This document shows positions 22,001 through 34,600 of a stretch of DNA of 49,763 bases, one piece after another; within the stretch, counting starts at the first letter, position 1; every line of letters starts with the position of its first letter. Location: contig JBOZIK010000001.1 of assembly GCA_051453625.1 (NCBI GenBank), positions 285,613,468 through 285,663,230 of the forward strand, read 5' to 3'. The DNA comes from Welwitschia mirabilis (lineage: Eukaryota; Gnetophyta; Gnetopsida; Welwitschiales). The position numbers and the translations under genes are program-made. The notes beneath the pieces were generated by a model that made no database searches, was not told the DNA's origin, and was given only the letters and a program-made list of their open reading frames with translations.

Positions 22001-23170
22001 TCTAGTCATCAAGTAATATTATCATAATTGATATATTATGTTAAGTGATTAATGTATCTACCACATATGTTCAATTTGTTTAAATTAATACCTATACAAA
22101 ATGATACTCGATATAAAATTAAAAAGAAAAATAAATAGTAGATGAAAATTTTGTATTAGACTTGAATTTATTTTGAGCCCATTCTGCTAACCAGTTTTGA
22201 GTAAGTGATGGATTTGATTAAACAGGATAAAAAGATGATAAATTTATTTTCAATGTAGGCCAAAGTATCTGAGATTGTTTCTAATCATCATTGTTTCTTA
22301 GAAGTGAAATTTTACTCATTCACTAAACAAGGGATTTGAAATTGCTAGCTCAACATTAAGTATCTTGATATAACCCTCATTCATCTATTTCTTCATTTTC
22401 CTCCTTTTGACTCTTCTTTCAGTGTCCAAAAAAGTTGAACTTATGCCTTCCTCTATCTTTATTCTTGTAATAATGATTTGAACTTCTTTACTAATCTTTT
22501 AAAGAAAGAGAGAAGAAAATAGAGATAAATAGATCTAGAAGTTCTTCTTCTCCTCCTCCTTATACAAAGATAAAATAGAAGAGAGAATCATAGAAGATAT
22601 AAAGCTACAATAGTGAAGTAGAAGATGATCATATTTCAATCTCTATGAGGAGATCGAAATTAAAAGAAGAACAAAAGAAGCATGTTCATGCATCCTTGTA
22701 AATATGTCCATCTAAAGCAACTAATGGGTTTCAAGAATTTTTTTTATAATTATAGAATAGTTCTTAGAGTTTATTTTTTAAGTTATCATTTTAAAGAAAT
22801 CAAATAAGATGTTTTTGAAAATTTATTTTAGTTGAAGATAAAGAGAAAAACATGCATTATTTAATAGTAGCCTTCATTTTTTACTACTTCCAAGTTTCCC
22901 TTATTAATTTTACTATTTTCCAATTTTTCTTGCTAATTTTATGTTTCAAAGAAATATTTTTCTTTCTTTTCCTTATCACTAAATATAATTTATCAAGAAT
23001 AGTTTTTCAAGGACATTTTATGAAATAAAGTATTCTCAATAATACATTTTATAAAGAGGAAAATGTTTTATCAAAGAAAATATTTTCTCAAAATAATTTT
23101 GACCACATTTTCTTTAACATAACTTAAAATTAAAGGAGAGCATTCATATAGCATCTACATAATGATAGCA
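19030..23170. other. AT-rich DNA, no gene recognised
   Basis: I cannot support a coding or RNA gene. The minus-strand frame 19443-19625 shows no family features. A stretch at about 22380-22700 is richer in C and in CTTCTTCTCC-type runs and could be a decayed promoter, a 5' untranslated region or a LINE leader, but nothing fixes that. The sequence just before 23171 may include the 5' untranslated region of the next LINE. Confidence 0.5.
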
Positions 23171-24100
23171 ATGGATACCACTACTAATAATTCTTACTCT
23201 TTAGCTATATGTGAAGTTAATATTATAGATAAATATGAAATCATCTATCAAGATTTTGTAGATATGCATGATAATAGATTTTTTATTTGTTCTCCTCCTT
23301 CACCAAGGGATCTTTGAGCCTAGATTTCTAAGACTTGGTAATTAAAAGGTTTTTAGGTCTCTTAAATTTTTAATCTTTCAAATGTTTCTTTCTTTTTAAT
23401 TTTAAAAAAGGAGTTAATGTTATCCAAGTAATAAATAATAGCCCTTAGCATATTAGTTTAACTTTTATCTTACTTAACCATGAGCTAAATGATTTGAAGT
23501 TAATAATCTTACTTCTTGAGATTTGTCCATACAGGTTAGATTTCCCAATCTAAAGACCTTACTTTAGTTATTTGTTTTAGATTGATTTAAGAATCTAGGA
23601 ATATTTATCATATAGGAGTGATAAATTTCTATTAATTAATCTAGGGAAATGCACTTGCATTCTTATTAATTTGGTCTCTATAGCTTCATTTCTAGATTTT
23701 TTATTATTAAATATAAATAATGAAATTATTCAATAAATAGTTGTATAGCTTTGACTATCAAGGATCTACAATTACTATCATAGTCAGTAACATCTCATTC
23801 AAGATTATCTAAAGCTTAAAGAGTAAGAAGAGGCTTCTCACCTTAACCTTTCAAAGATAAAATTGTTCACCTTTACAAATATACAAATGTTAACTCTTCA
23901 TATGTCACCTCTAATTTTGATAAAGAAAAAGCTTTAAGAGTACTTGAAGAAGATCTTCGTAATGAATAGTAAATATCCAAGCATAAATGGTCTCCTACAA
24001 ACATACTAAGAGTAAAAAAAACTATTAATGCTATTAATCCAACTAAATTTATTATCTTTTAGTATTTTTGACCTTCTTCTGCTAGTTAAGGCTCTTCATA
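23171..24100 (+). pseudogene. ORF1 remnant of the second LINE
   Basis: The start is placed at the ATG 23171 (MDTTTNNSYSLAICEVNIID). Further on, a PYRLDFPNLKTLL block near 23530-23565 corresponds to the 'vWVRFPNL' region of the DUF4283 domain of plant LINE ORF1 proteins. A GNALAFLLIW block near 23645-23680 corresponds to the following 'rLaFArI' region. No zinc knuckle is legible. The assignment is by position before ORF2 and by these two blocks; stops and frame changes are many. Confidence 0.5.
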
Positions 24101-24284
24101 TTCTAGAATCCTATTAGTAAATGACCTTTTATGATTTCTTTAACCAATAGGTTTCTTTCACTTTCCCAAGAATCTCTAGATGCTTCAAATACTAACCCTA
24201 TATTTATTGATTTACATAATAATGGTAGAAATGAAATGCAACTCTATAAAAAAAAAATCCTTAATATTTCTATTTTTAATTGAC

Positions 24285-27200
24285 GAATATATTCTTGAAA
24301 TGTTAGGGGATTATCTAATCCTTAATGTAAATTTTGGATTAAATTTTACTAGTAGATCTTCCCTTTTTTTTGTATATTATTTATTTACAAGAAATTAAGA
24401 CTTGCAGCAATGCTCTCTGTTTTGCTTATAATTACATTACTTTTGGATATATGCTCTTATCCACACTATATTCCTAAGGTCATGGTAATTTTTTACTTCT
24501 TATGCATCCATCATTAACTCCTATAATTTGAGATTATGATACTACTAATGATAATATAGCAATATGGCTTTAACTTTATTGGAAGAATTTTATTTTTAGC
24601 ATTATGTCTATCTAAGATTATAATAATATAAAAGATAGAGAGCTTGTTTGAAAAACTTACATGGTTTAGCGCATGCTATTTGATGTCTTATTAGTGACTT
24701 TAACATGTTTACTTCCTCTAGAGATAAAGTAGGAAGATGTTCCTTCATTTTTATTGCTTTAAAATAGGTATCTTAAAAGGATCTTATTGCTTTCTTCATT
24801 TATATGATCGTATGGATCTTACTAGAATGACTTGCTCTCCTATTTTAATTAGTCTAATAGGTAGATAATAAATAATCTAGCTCTTAAATGTTTAGATAGG
24901 ATTTATCTTTCTTATGATAATCATATTTAGTTCAATCTTATGAATATTATTTTCTCTACAAATGTTTCATATTATTTTTCCATTATTGCTAAACTTAAGA
25001 AATATGAAGCTACTCCTACTAGAGTCTTAAGATTTATTCTTAAGACTATTATTCTTTAGTATTACTATACTAAGTCTATGATTTCTTGGCTTTGGTTCAT
25101 GGTTGGATTGGCAAATAATGGCATATGAGTTAACACTCTTAATGAAGAAAGATTACTTATCGTACTTTAATTTTAATGTAAAAATTTGGTAGATTTTGTA
25201 AATTATCATTTTAAACAAGAGGCTCTTACTTATTTTAAAAGAGCCAAATCCATCATTGCAGCTCTAGAAAGGGATCTTTTAATGTTGATCTTCAAGAGCC
25301 TAATCTAAATGTGTCAACTAAAATCCAATATACAAAACCTTAATGGGATCATGCTTATTAATTTTACTCTCAATTATGTTATCTTTAGGATGGTTATAAT
25401 CCTACTAAATCATTTTGTAAGAATCTAAAATTTGATCCATCTCTTTCAAGGACTCTAATGAAAAAAAATGATAAATACTTCAAAAATTATAGATATACTT
25501 TCTCAAGAATTTATGGATTTTTAGTTGTAAACCTAATTTTATTCCTAGTCTTACACTATATAATATGTTCTCCCTTCTTAATCAACCTATATTATTTAAG
25601 GAAATTACTATTAATATAAACAAAATGAAAGATGGTAAGGCTTTTGGCTTTGATGGTTTTCTATTTGCATTTTATAAGCATTTATGAGATGTAATTGAAA
25701 ATTCTTTTTATGAACTCTAAAAAGAATCTTTAGCCTCTATTTCTCTTGGTAGATTTATTAACATTAATTTCATTAAGTTCATCCCAAAAGGTAAGGGTAT
25801 GGATCAAAGTAAAGATCAGCATCTAATTACTCTACTGAATGCTTCATATAATATTATTGCTAAATCATTAGCTAATATGTTAAAGAAGTATGTCCTTTCT
25901 AAGATTATCTACATAGATAACACTACCTTCCTTAATGATTCTTACAACACATTAAGATGTTATTTCTTTTAATGCCTTTACTAGAGAGTATGATAATGGA
26001 TGTATCTATACTCCTTTTCAACTTAAAATATTATTACATCAAAGGTTTTCCTTAGCTCCTTACTTGTTCGTCATTGTTATTAACTCTTTAGGTTATCTCA
26101 TCGAGTTTCATTTGTAATAAGTATCTCTTCATGGGCTATTTTTTTATTATCATTTTAGTCAGTAATATAATTTTTGATTTACTTATAACTCTTTCTTTCT
26201 AATTCACAGTGCTTCATGAGATATTACCTCTTTGCTTTAGTATCTAAATATTTCTTGCTAAGTGTCTAGTTCTTGTATTAATGAGAAATAAATTTCATAT
26301 TTTTTCTTTACACTACTTATTAATTACTAGGATTATTTGGATTACATCATCTAGTTAGGTGAGGTTTTTAAGCTTCTTGATATGTTGTTTAGTTTTTCAA
26401 GTCTCTCTTTCTTATATTTGATTTTAAGTTATAAAAAAGTTTAATAAAAGATTCAAAATGACTATCTAGAGATATTTCTTTATGTAGACAAATTATTATT
26501 TGTGACTGAATCTTTATACTCACTCATGTTTTCTACTCTACATGTCTTACTTTCTCTAAATCTTCTTATAATAAGGTTGTTAAAATTTTAAGGAACTATC
26601 TTTAATACTATAAAAAAAAAATCTAATCATAGATTCTTTATTAGAGTTTATTAGGATGTTTGCATTCATTCCAAAGATCTTAGAGGATTAGGAATGGAAA
26701 ATCTTTTTCATCAAAACAAAGTTGTTACAGCTCATTGGGTTGTTGAAGTAAGTGATGGAAATGAGTGTTATAAGGTTTTTGTTAGGAACTCTAGCCAATT
26801 TGTCCTTCCTCTTGGTAGAAAATCTTGGTCCTTCATCTTTCATTGGTAGACTCTCTTTTACATGTCCATATAAAGATACAATATTCCATTTTTCATAAGG
26901 CTATGTGAGACTCTTAGTTCACTATGAAAAGTATACTTCATGATGCTGATATTCTTGTTTAGTAGAATACCTTCCTTTGGTAGTCCTTTTAACTCAATGA
27001 TTCAAAGAATACTCTTATAGAGAAACATGGTACTACTACTCTTTATTTATGCTATAAAGAATAATCGATATTAAAGATGTATGGTGTTGTCTTTCAAGTT
27101 TTTAGATTACTTGAACTTAAGCAAAGCAAAGGTTTCATCTCTTTAATAATCAAAGAACTTCCTATCAAATTTTATACTCATGACTTACTTCCCTTCATAT

Positions 27201-27660
27201 TTCTTCAACTACTCAAAGTAATTGTGATTTTTGGACTTGGAGAAATGGTTATAATTATAGACATGTAAAGGATAAATTTATGAAGAAATTATGTTATAAT
27301 TCTTCTACAATTTCTAGTGTGTAAATAAAATTTGGGATACTCAACTCTCAAAGGAATCTTGGTAGAGTTTGTTTCTCTAGAATTAGCAACTTCTTGTTCC
27401 TCCTAAAATTCAAATTATGGGTTATTTCCTTCTTCAAAATGGGCTTCCTCTTAGTATTCAACTTCTTCATTTTTAAGGTTTTATGCTTCTTTCTCCACAT
27501 TGCGATGATAAAGAATCCCTTAAGTACATCTTTTGGTCTTATCAAGTAGCTTCTTATGCTTGGACATGGGCTAGTCACTTTTTGGGATGACATCAAGTTT
27601 ATAAACTCTCTACTCTTATTGGCATTGGTAAACCTAGCAATGCTCTGCAATGGTGGAAAT
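24285..27660 (+). pseudogene. ORF2 remnant of the second LINE: endonuclease, reverse transcriptase, zf-RVT
   Basis: The endonuclease begins IYS-stop-NVRGLSNP (24288-24325), with TGA where Trp belongs. LDRIYLSYDNH lies near 24890-24925. The reverse transcriptase shows INKMKDGKAFGFDGF (25617-25665), FIKFIPKGKG and ITLLNASYNIIAKSLANM (25770-25880). The fingers/palm block reads FSLAPYLFVIVINSLGYL near 26047-26100, where GCPLAPYLF is usual. I could not find a legible YADD box. A GLGMENLFHQNK block lies near 26685-26720. The C-terminal zf-RVT region (27340-27560) includes LLVPPKIQIMGYFLLQNGLP and PHCDDKESLKYIFW, keeping part of the metal ligands. The protein in life nicks target DNA and copies the element RNA there. 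Confidence 0.8.
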
Positions 27661-27930
27661 GGTCTTCTCTATAATTCAAGATCTTATTTAAACTATGAAA
27701 GCTTTCATAATAAAGGTGTATTTACTTATGAGTTCTTTAGTTATTTTCCTTTATCTTCTAAACATTCTATTACTCACAGTATTAAACTTCAAATTCTGTA
27801 TGAGTTTCCTTCTTTTCTTTTTCTTTTTCTTTTTTTTTTGATATTTTCATTTAGAGCTCTTCTATAATTTGAGATTTACATTGAATAGTTGTGTAACATC
27901 TTTTTTATTTCTTTAAAATATTAAAAAGTT

Positions 27931-30900
27931 TTTCAACCTAAAAAAACCATTCATGGATTTAAAACACTCTATTCACAAAGACTTTTCTATGAATTCATCA
28001 AAAGATTTCTCATTCTTTCTTTTAGAAAGCATGAAAAAATCATACTAAAATACTCTTTTGAAAGCATAGCACAACAATATCCAAATCTTATGCCATGCAA
28101 TAAATAAAGTTAAAATTAAAAGTATAAAAGACAAGTAAAATCATTAATTTTACAAAATAAGTTTATGTAAAAAATTAGAACGAATAGTGATACATAAAGG
28201 AAGAAAAAGAGAGAAAAAAACACTTGAAAAATTTTAAGTAAAAAAGGAATGGATAAAAAGCAAAAATAGTAGAAAAACTTGGAGTTAAAAAGTTTGGAAA
28301 AAGAAGGAAAACTAAAGAAAAATTTAAATAAAAAGGCATGGTTAAAAAAGAAAAATAGTTATAAAATTTCAAGTTAAAAATCATTTCTTTTTCATAGTTG
28401 ATTACCTACCATATTGGTAAAATGCATTTCCACAAAAAGCACTAGGTGTGGTAGATCCATTATACCTTAGTAAATTTTGATTTTATTACTTTCAATTTAA
28501 TAGATAAAGATATATTTTCTTTGATTTATTTTTCTTTAACTACATTTTTCAAGACATAAGTAATAATATAAAATAATCCTAATAAATGTATTCCTAGAAA
28601 ATATTAGGTGATCATCTAGATTTTACACTTCACTTATAGTTCTATAATTGAAAAAATTAGTCACACAAAGATGTTATAATAAAGAAAAATTTATCCTAGC
28701 TGCTATACAAAAGTTAAACATATATTATACCTAGGGTTTATAAAAGATAAGCCTTTCATGAAAAATTGTGTGCAATAAAAGAGAAATAATAAGAATGACA
28801 TAATTAATAATAATGAAATGTAATCAAAATAAAGACATAAATAAATATATTTATAGTTATAATGAAATTCCTTTGATATACAAAGAACATAACTTAGATC
28901 ATAATAACACAAATTATTCTGCAATTCAAGATATTACATTCACTTGAAGTTACTAATACATGTTTTAAAAAGGTTAAACATTTTAGAATAAGAAAATGAA
29001 ATAAACTTTCATATCATAAAGATAAAAAATCATTAGTAATAACAAGAAAAAATTAAGAATAATTTAAACCTAAAGCTAGGCATTAAAACTAAGTAGCTTC
29101 ATAACTATAAAACATTAAAGAAAAAGATTATTAGTAAGATAAGAAACCAATAAATAATCATAACTCTTCATTATAAAGTTTATCTCTACCATAAAGATTT
29201 AACACTAGATCCATTATGAAATGAATGTGTTATAATAAGTACCTCATAAATAAATAGTTAGTGATTCTAATGGATGTAAACCCTTTTCATAATCATTAAA
29301 AAAATATTATAACCAAGAGATAAATAAAAACTATTTATAATGTATTACAAAAAATACATTGAAGCATAAAACTTATAAGGAAATCATGCTTCATAGAAAG
29401 AGTACTAAGTGACTTATGAAATAGTAGTGTTAATAACCATTATCTATATTTTTAAAAATAGCAAATTTATTATTAGAAATAAGGAGTAAGTTCATCATCT
29501 TAAAAATTATTATAAACATAATTCTAAGAAAGCCATTCTAACATACATGTTGAACATATTACTAAAATAATTCTAGATGAGCATATAAAATAGTTTGAAT
29601 TTTCTATAGCATCAAAACTATATACATTAAATATATACATCTTTCAAAAGTACTCAAATATCTACATAATATTATTTGATTTTAAAAGTAGCTTTATTAT
29701 CCTTAGATATTTTATACCAAATGAACAATAATAAAGCATATTTTATAATTCATGATCTGTGTAAAAAGATGTTTTAAAGAAAATTATTAGAAATTTAAAA
29801 TATCCAATACAATACTAAGAATTTTTAAAGAAATTTTTGTGAGTTTTCAGTTTTTATTAGAACTAGCACATACTAATTATAATTTAACAAATAAATAAGA
29901 TGTATGAGTTGTGTGAAAGTGCTAGGTAAAGTGTTTAAAATTTTTGAAAAAATAATTATAGTGGAATAATAAATAAGATGTTTACATTTTTTAAAGTTTT
30001 TTTTGAATGAATAAATTATGAAGAACAAAAATTCAATAACTAATTAAGAATTTGAACTATGTGCTGATATCCAAGAGTTTCTTTAACATGTATATTTTTA
30101 CAAGATGTTATTAAAGGAATAAATTATGAATAATACAAAATTAACAACTAATTAAAAATTTCAGTTGTATGTTCATATCCAAAAGCTTTTTGGCATTAGT
30201 TTCAAGGTGCTTAATTATGGGAAACATAATTTCATAGAAATTTCATATTCTATGTTATTTGAGAAAATTGTAAAATTTGAATACTTGAAGAAGCTTAAGA
30301 TTTAAATATTTATTAAAACTGATCTTATCTTAATATTGATTATTATTATTAGCTCACAAGAAATATCTAAAACATTTATCCAAAAAATTAAGAAGGTCCT
30401 TAAGTTAATTAAAAAAATGTTGTAGACAAGGTCTTTAAAAATGAAAGAAGCATATTTTCTTATTAAGGATTTTGAAGTACATAAGCATACAATAATTACT
30501 TGAAGTATATGAATAGGAGAGATTTATTTTTACCTTTATACCTATAAGGATGAAATTTAAAACTTATCATAAATTATATAAGGAATCTAATAAATTAATA
30601 CATCCTTCGTAAACAAAGTACTTAAAATAACCTTAAAAAATTCTTAGAAAGACATATAAGTTATTTATCATCATGTTTAAATATATCTTTAAATGTTATT
30701 ATTATTAATACTAAATAATTTATTAGAAATTAGTTATAAAATTTAGTTTTAAATTGTTATTTAATCATTTAACTTTTGCATGTGACTTCTATGATTCTAG
30801 GTCGAAGGAGCATTTTATATTTTTCATTATACTTTTTTATATGCAAAATTAGTTTGATGTCATTATGTGAAAACATCAAGAAATATTTCTTCTTCTTCTT

Positions 30901-31016
30901 TTCATTTTTTTTCTTTCCATTTTCATTTTTTAAAATATTAATAATATTTTTAAAAACATTAAAAAAATATTAATAGTATTTTTAGAAATCTCTTTATTTT
31001 AATACAATAAAAATAA
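27931..31016. other. AT-rich DNA, no gene recognised
   Basis: No coding or RNA feature that I can support. It contains an A-rich degenerate duplication at about 28225-28390 (blocks AAAAAGGAATGGATAAAAAG and AAAAAGGCATGGTTAAAAAA, about 99 bp apart) and the tandem pair at 30006-30197. Short minus-strand frames (28175-28384, 28703-28924) are low-complexity. Confidence 0.55.
30006..30197. repeat. Two-copy tandem duplication, period 108 bp
   Basis: AATAAATTATGAAGAACAAA at about 30010 and AATAAATTATGAATAATACA at about 30118 start two similar blocks. They continue through AACTAATTAAGAATT / AACTAATTAAAAATT and GATATCCAAGAG / CATATCCAAAAG. The copies have clearly diverged. Function unknown. Confidence 0.7.
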
Positions 31017-31603
31017 CCTTTAATGATGGTTAAAAACATTATTAAAATGTTTTAATGATTGTTTTTAGCTATCACTATAAGTTCCATTATTAATACTTAA
31101 TGAATCTTAATACTTTATGACATGTAGTTCTAATAATGATCTTTAGCCTTTATTAGAAGTCCTGTTATTAATACTTTATAACATTTGTAATTGATCATAG
31201 CTTTTATCATGTGGCTGTTATAAAAGGTGATAATAATGAGACCTAAAAATCATCATTAAAATAAATAAGTCTATTATAGATTTTAATTTAATGATGGTTA
31301 ATAACCACTATAAAGTTGCAAATTAATGATAGTCAAAAGCCATGAAAATAGGACTTTATTAATGGCTAAAACCATTATAAAATATGACATTAATAAAAGC
31401 TAAAAACCATCATAAAACTAGACATTAATAATGGCTAAAATTTGTTATGATAGTTAAAATTAATGATTGATAAAAGTTATTGTAAAGCTAACATTAATGA
31501 TGCTTAAAATGCATCATGAAGATTAAGAAATGATGAATAAAATCCATCATAAACATGGAGATAACTCAAATTTAATGATAGCTAAAGGCCATCATAAACA
31601 TTA
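31017..31603. repeat. Array of about 34-bp imperfect palindromes (CACTA-subterminal-like)
   Basis: From 31287 to 31603 at least nine units of about 32-45 bp follow one another. Each is built on ATTAATGATGG, CTAAAAA and CCATCATAAA, so each unit is a near-palindrome able to fold as a short hairpin. Looser copies in the opposite sense (TTTTTAGCTATCACTATAA, ATCTTTAGCC) extend the region left to about 31017. Arrays of short palindromic units are typical of the subterminal regions of CACTA elements, where the transposon's DNA-binding protein attaches, and a decayed CACTA transposase lies 6.5 kb away. I see no convincing CACTA terminus next to it, so the link is inference. Confidence 0.7.
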
Positions 31604-34600
31604 CATTGGAGCAGTGGGGAAGGGAAGGGGGGCATGTCATGAAAAGAAATTTGATATCCTAGGTCTAGTATCCAATTATGTTATAATTTACATTTTAAAT
31701 TTTGAAATTAAAATTTACAAAATTATCACTAATAGGTCCTTTATAAGATGAAAATTTATAAACTCTAATGTAGATAACTCATTGTTGATAATTTTTTTAA
31801 AATAATAATCAAATAAAGCATAGGTGCTTATAGGATTTACTTAGACTATCATAAAGAAAATGTTTTATGTTAAAAAGTTTTAGAGCACTTCACATAATAA
31901 ATCCTATTTTAAATAATAGAAAGTTTATATAAAGTACATGAACAAAATGTGGTATTTTATAATTTCTAATAGCTATCATTGATCTTTTACATTTTTAGAA
32001 GTTTTCGTTATTCATAATAGGCTTTGCTTTACTTATATCAAATCATGTTTTGGATTTTTAAAAGATGAATTTAAATCATATAATGTTACTATTATTGTAG
32101 TATATTTACAAATATCCACATTAAAGTATATTTGAGCACATTTCAAAATAATTAAGAGTTCAAACTAATATTTTATATCTATAACTTCATTTTTCCTAGT
32201 TTAATTATTTTACATTGGAGATCCTTTCATCAAGAGTTTACTTCATCTTTCATTGTTTGTAGTGATGATTTTAAATACTTAAATTATTCCAAGAATAGTA
32301 TACCTCTTAAGATTCCTGTGTTGTTGGCCATTTTGATTTTGATAGAAAATAATAAGAGCATTCTCCTTGCATCAGCTTGTTAGAAGTTTGTGTAATCAAG
32401 CTAACAGATCAGAACGTTTTGACATGTATCACTTCAAATAAGAAAAAGCACTAAAAAAATATAAATCATAAATGAAAAAGAATGTTAGGATTTACATGAG
32501 GATGTCATAGTAGACATCTATCTAAAGATTTCCAACTATGATTTCACAAAGAATCAATAGCAAATGTTGGAAACTTAAGACAAAGATATCTTAAAAGAAC
32601 AAGAGATCAAGTTAGAAGAAGATATAGTTATTTTGGCATGCTTAACACTAAGTTTTTAAATGATTCAAAACAACTTTATTTTCTTGAAACATTTTGGCAT
32701 ATTTGATGTCAAGCCTTAAGTACCCTTTTTGCTCCTTATTTCTAACTAGTAAGAGTGGATCATGATACTATAACAAGTGGTTATAGTTTAGTCATTACCT
32801 CACATTATAATCTTTTTAATTTTCAATAAATAATCCTAAAGTCTCTCCTATTTGTTAGTTTTCTTGCATTTTAGTATTGAGTTAGTACCCTCTAATTAAG
32901 CTCATGGAAGCTGCTACCACTACTCAAATTTTACATGAGCTTAAAATTTAAAGTTTAAGCTAATTGATAAATGATAAAAATTATCTTATGACTTGTGAAA
33001 TTATGATAATAAAAATGTATTTATAGATGAATATTTGATGAGATTGAAATACGTAAAGAATTATTAAAAAAATAAACTCTATCAAATTAGGTAATAAAAT
33101 TATAAAACATTTAGAAGAAAAGGTAGAAATAATCTAAAAAGAGAATTTATTTATTCTTTCTAACTTTAAAACTCACCTTTTTTTCTTTATAGAACGATGC
33201 ATAGATTGTATGCTTCCCTTTCGTTTTTACACATTATTTTTCTTTTTCGAGATAGCTTAATATTATCATCTTCGCTCTAGGTATTACCTTAATGTATAAA
33301 TACTTTGATGGTATATGGATTTATACAAATAAAAAATATTTAGCTATCAATATTAAAATGAGAAAATCCTTAGTAAAATTTTCTATGATTTTTAGTATCA
33401 TTACATTCATAACCATACCTTCAAAGATAAGGGATTACAAATAAGTAATGAATATTTTCTTCATAAATGTAAGCATTAACTATGTTGCATATTTAGCATA
33501 TCTTATTTTTCATTTTTCATAAATTTAAACATAATTAATTTGTCAATATCCAAGCTATTGTAGAGAAGATAAATGAAATGAAACAATCAATGGAGATGAA
33601 TATTAAGATTACATGCTATTTGGTTTTGATATTGATGCATAAAGAACATGTATTATGTTTAGCACAGTTTCTAAAGTCATAATCTACAAATTAAGCACTA
33701 ACTAATAGTTTCTTTCTCAAATGTCTCCTATTAGACATACTTCAAATGAAGGCTTTAATACCAATCTTGACATGGAAAAGTATCATGATGATAAAGATAA
33801 CTTCAAGAGTATGACAATATGTTAAGAAATTATAAAAAAATCATAAAAAAAGAAAATCTATAAGATAAAATTCCATAAATAGGGAAATTTTTGATATTAA
33901 AGCCCCACTTGCATTTCTAATGATATTTATTATTTTTTTAATGTTTAGTTTATTTAAAAATTAAATTCATGAAAAAGTGATAATTTTATATACATCTTTA
34001 TGGACAACTCAGTGTTTTTTGAAATTACACTGAAAGAGTAATAGCACAATTTCCTTTGATAAGTTAAAGGACCTTTTTTCTTATGTTTAGAGATGGCTTC
34101 ATTAATAGGGTATCTACTTTTACCCTATTATTTAATTTCTAAAAGATGATTAGGTTATGGATATATCTTATTTAGCATTAATTGATCAAATCAAGAGCTT
34201 TTTGTTCATTAAGATTGAGAATGATATGTGGATGCATTAAGAATCTTATGATTTTGCAAAAACTTAGAACCCTGGTGGTGTATCCTCTTGTGTTAGATGG
34301 ATGTCAGAATACCATTTACAAAAAAAACTTGGTTATGATAGATTTAGTTTTCTATTTCTCTACTATTGCATAAGATACAATCTTACTTTATATTTTTTAT
34401 TAAATAAAATATCTCTTAACATATAATTAAATATAAAACATCATTTACACCAATTATTTTCATCAATCATTCTAACAAGAAATATTAATAATCACATATA
34501 AAATATCAGACCTTGATGTTGTCTTCCTCCTGTTCAATGTTTGTATTAAAAGGGATTTGGAATGAGTAGTAAGAAATTATATATGATAAAAGAATTATAA

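Larger units (their letters stand above)
23171..27930 (+). mobile_element. Second LINE (L1-type, different family), no reliable ends
   Basis: Carries the usual ORF1-ORF2 order on the plus strand, followed by a short 3' tail with GTGTAACATCTTTTTTATTTC near 27890-27910. It is distinct from LINE-1: the two cannot be aligned at DNA level by eye, and the protein motifs differ in spacing and wording. Length from the ORF1 ATG to the tail is about 4.8 kb, near full length. I found no convincing target duplication, so the ends are estimates. Frequent in-frame stops (many at ancestral Gln or Trp codons) show it is inactive. Confidence 0.75.

Noticed and set aside
27348-27650. Minus-strand 100-codon open frame
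   Set aside because: Antisense to the zinc-knuckle end of the second LINE ORF2.
23001-27936. AGTTTTTCAA at 23001-23010 and 27927-27936 as target duplication of the second LINE
   Set aside because: Only 10 bp of low-complexity sequence, no clear A-tail at the right position, and the element's 5' edge is not otherwise defined.
31073-31081. CACTATAAG as the left CACTA terminus
   Set aside because: It is part of a palindrome unit (TTTTTAGCTATCACTATAA), and similar units lie on its left side, so it is internal to the array.
34182-34373. Open frame with a CxRW block resembling the start of a copia reverse transcriptase
   Set aside because: Spacing between the supposed motifs does not fit the family, and nothing recognisable follows.
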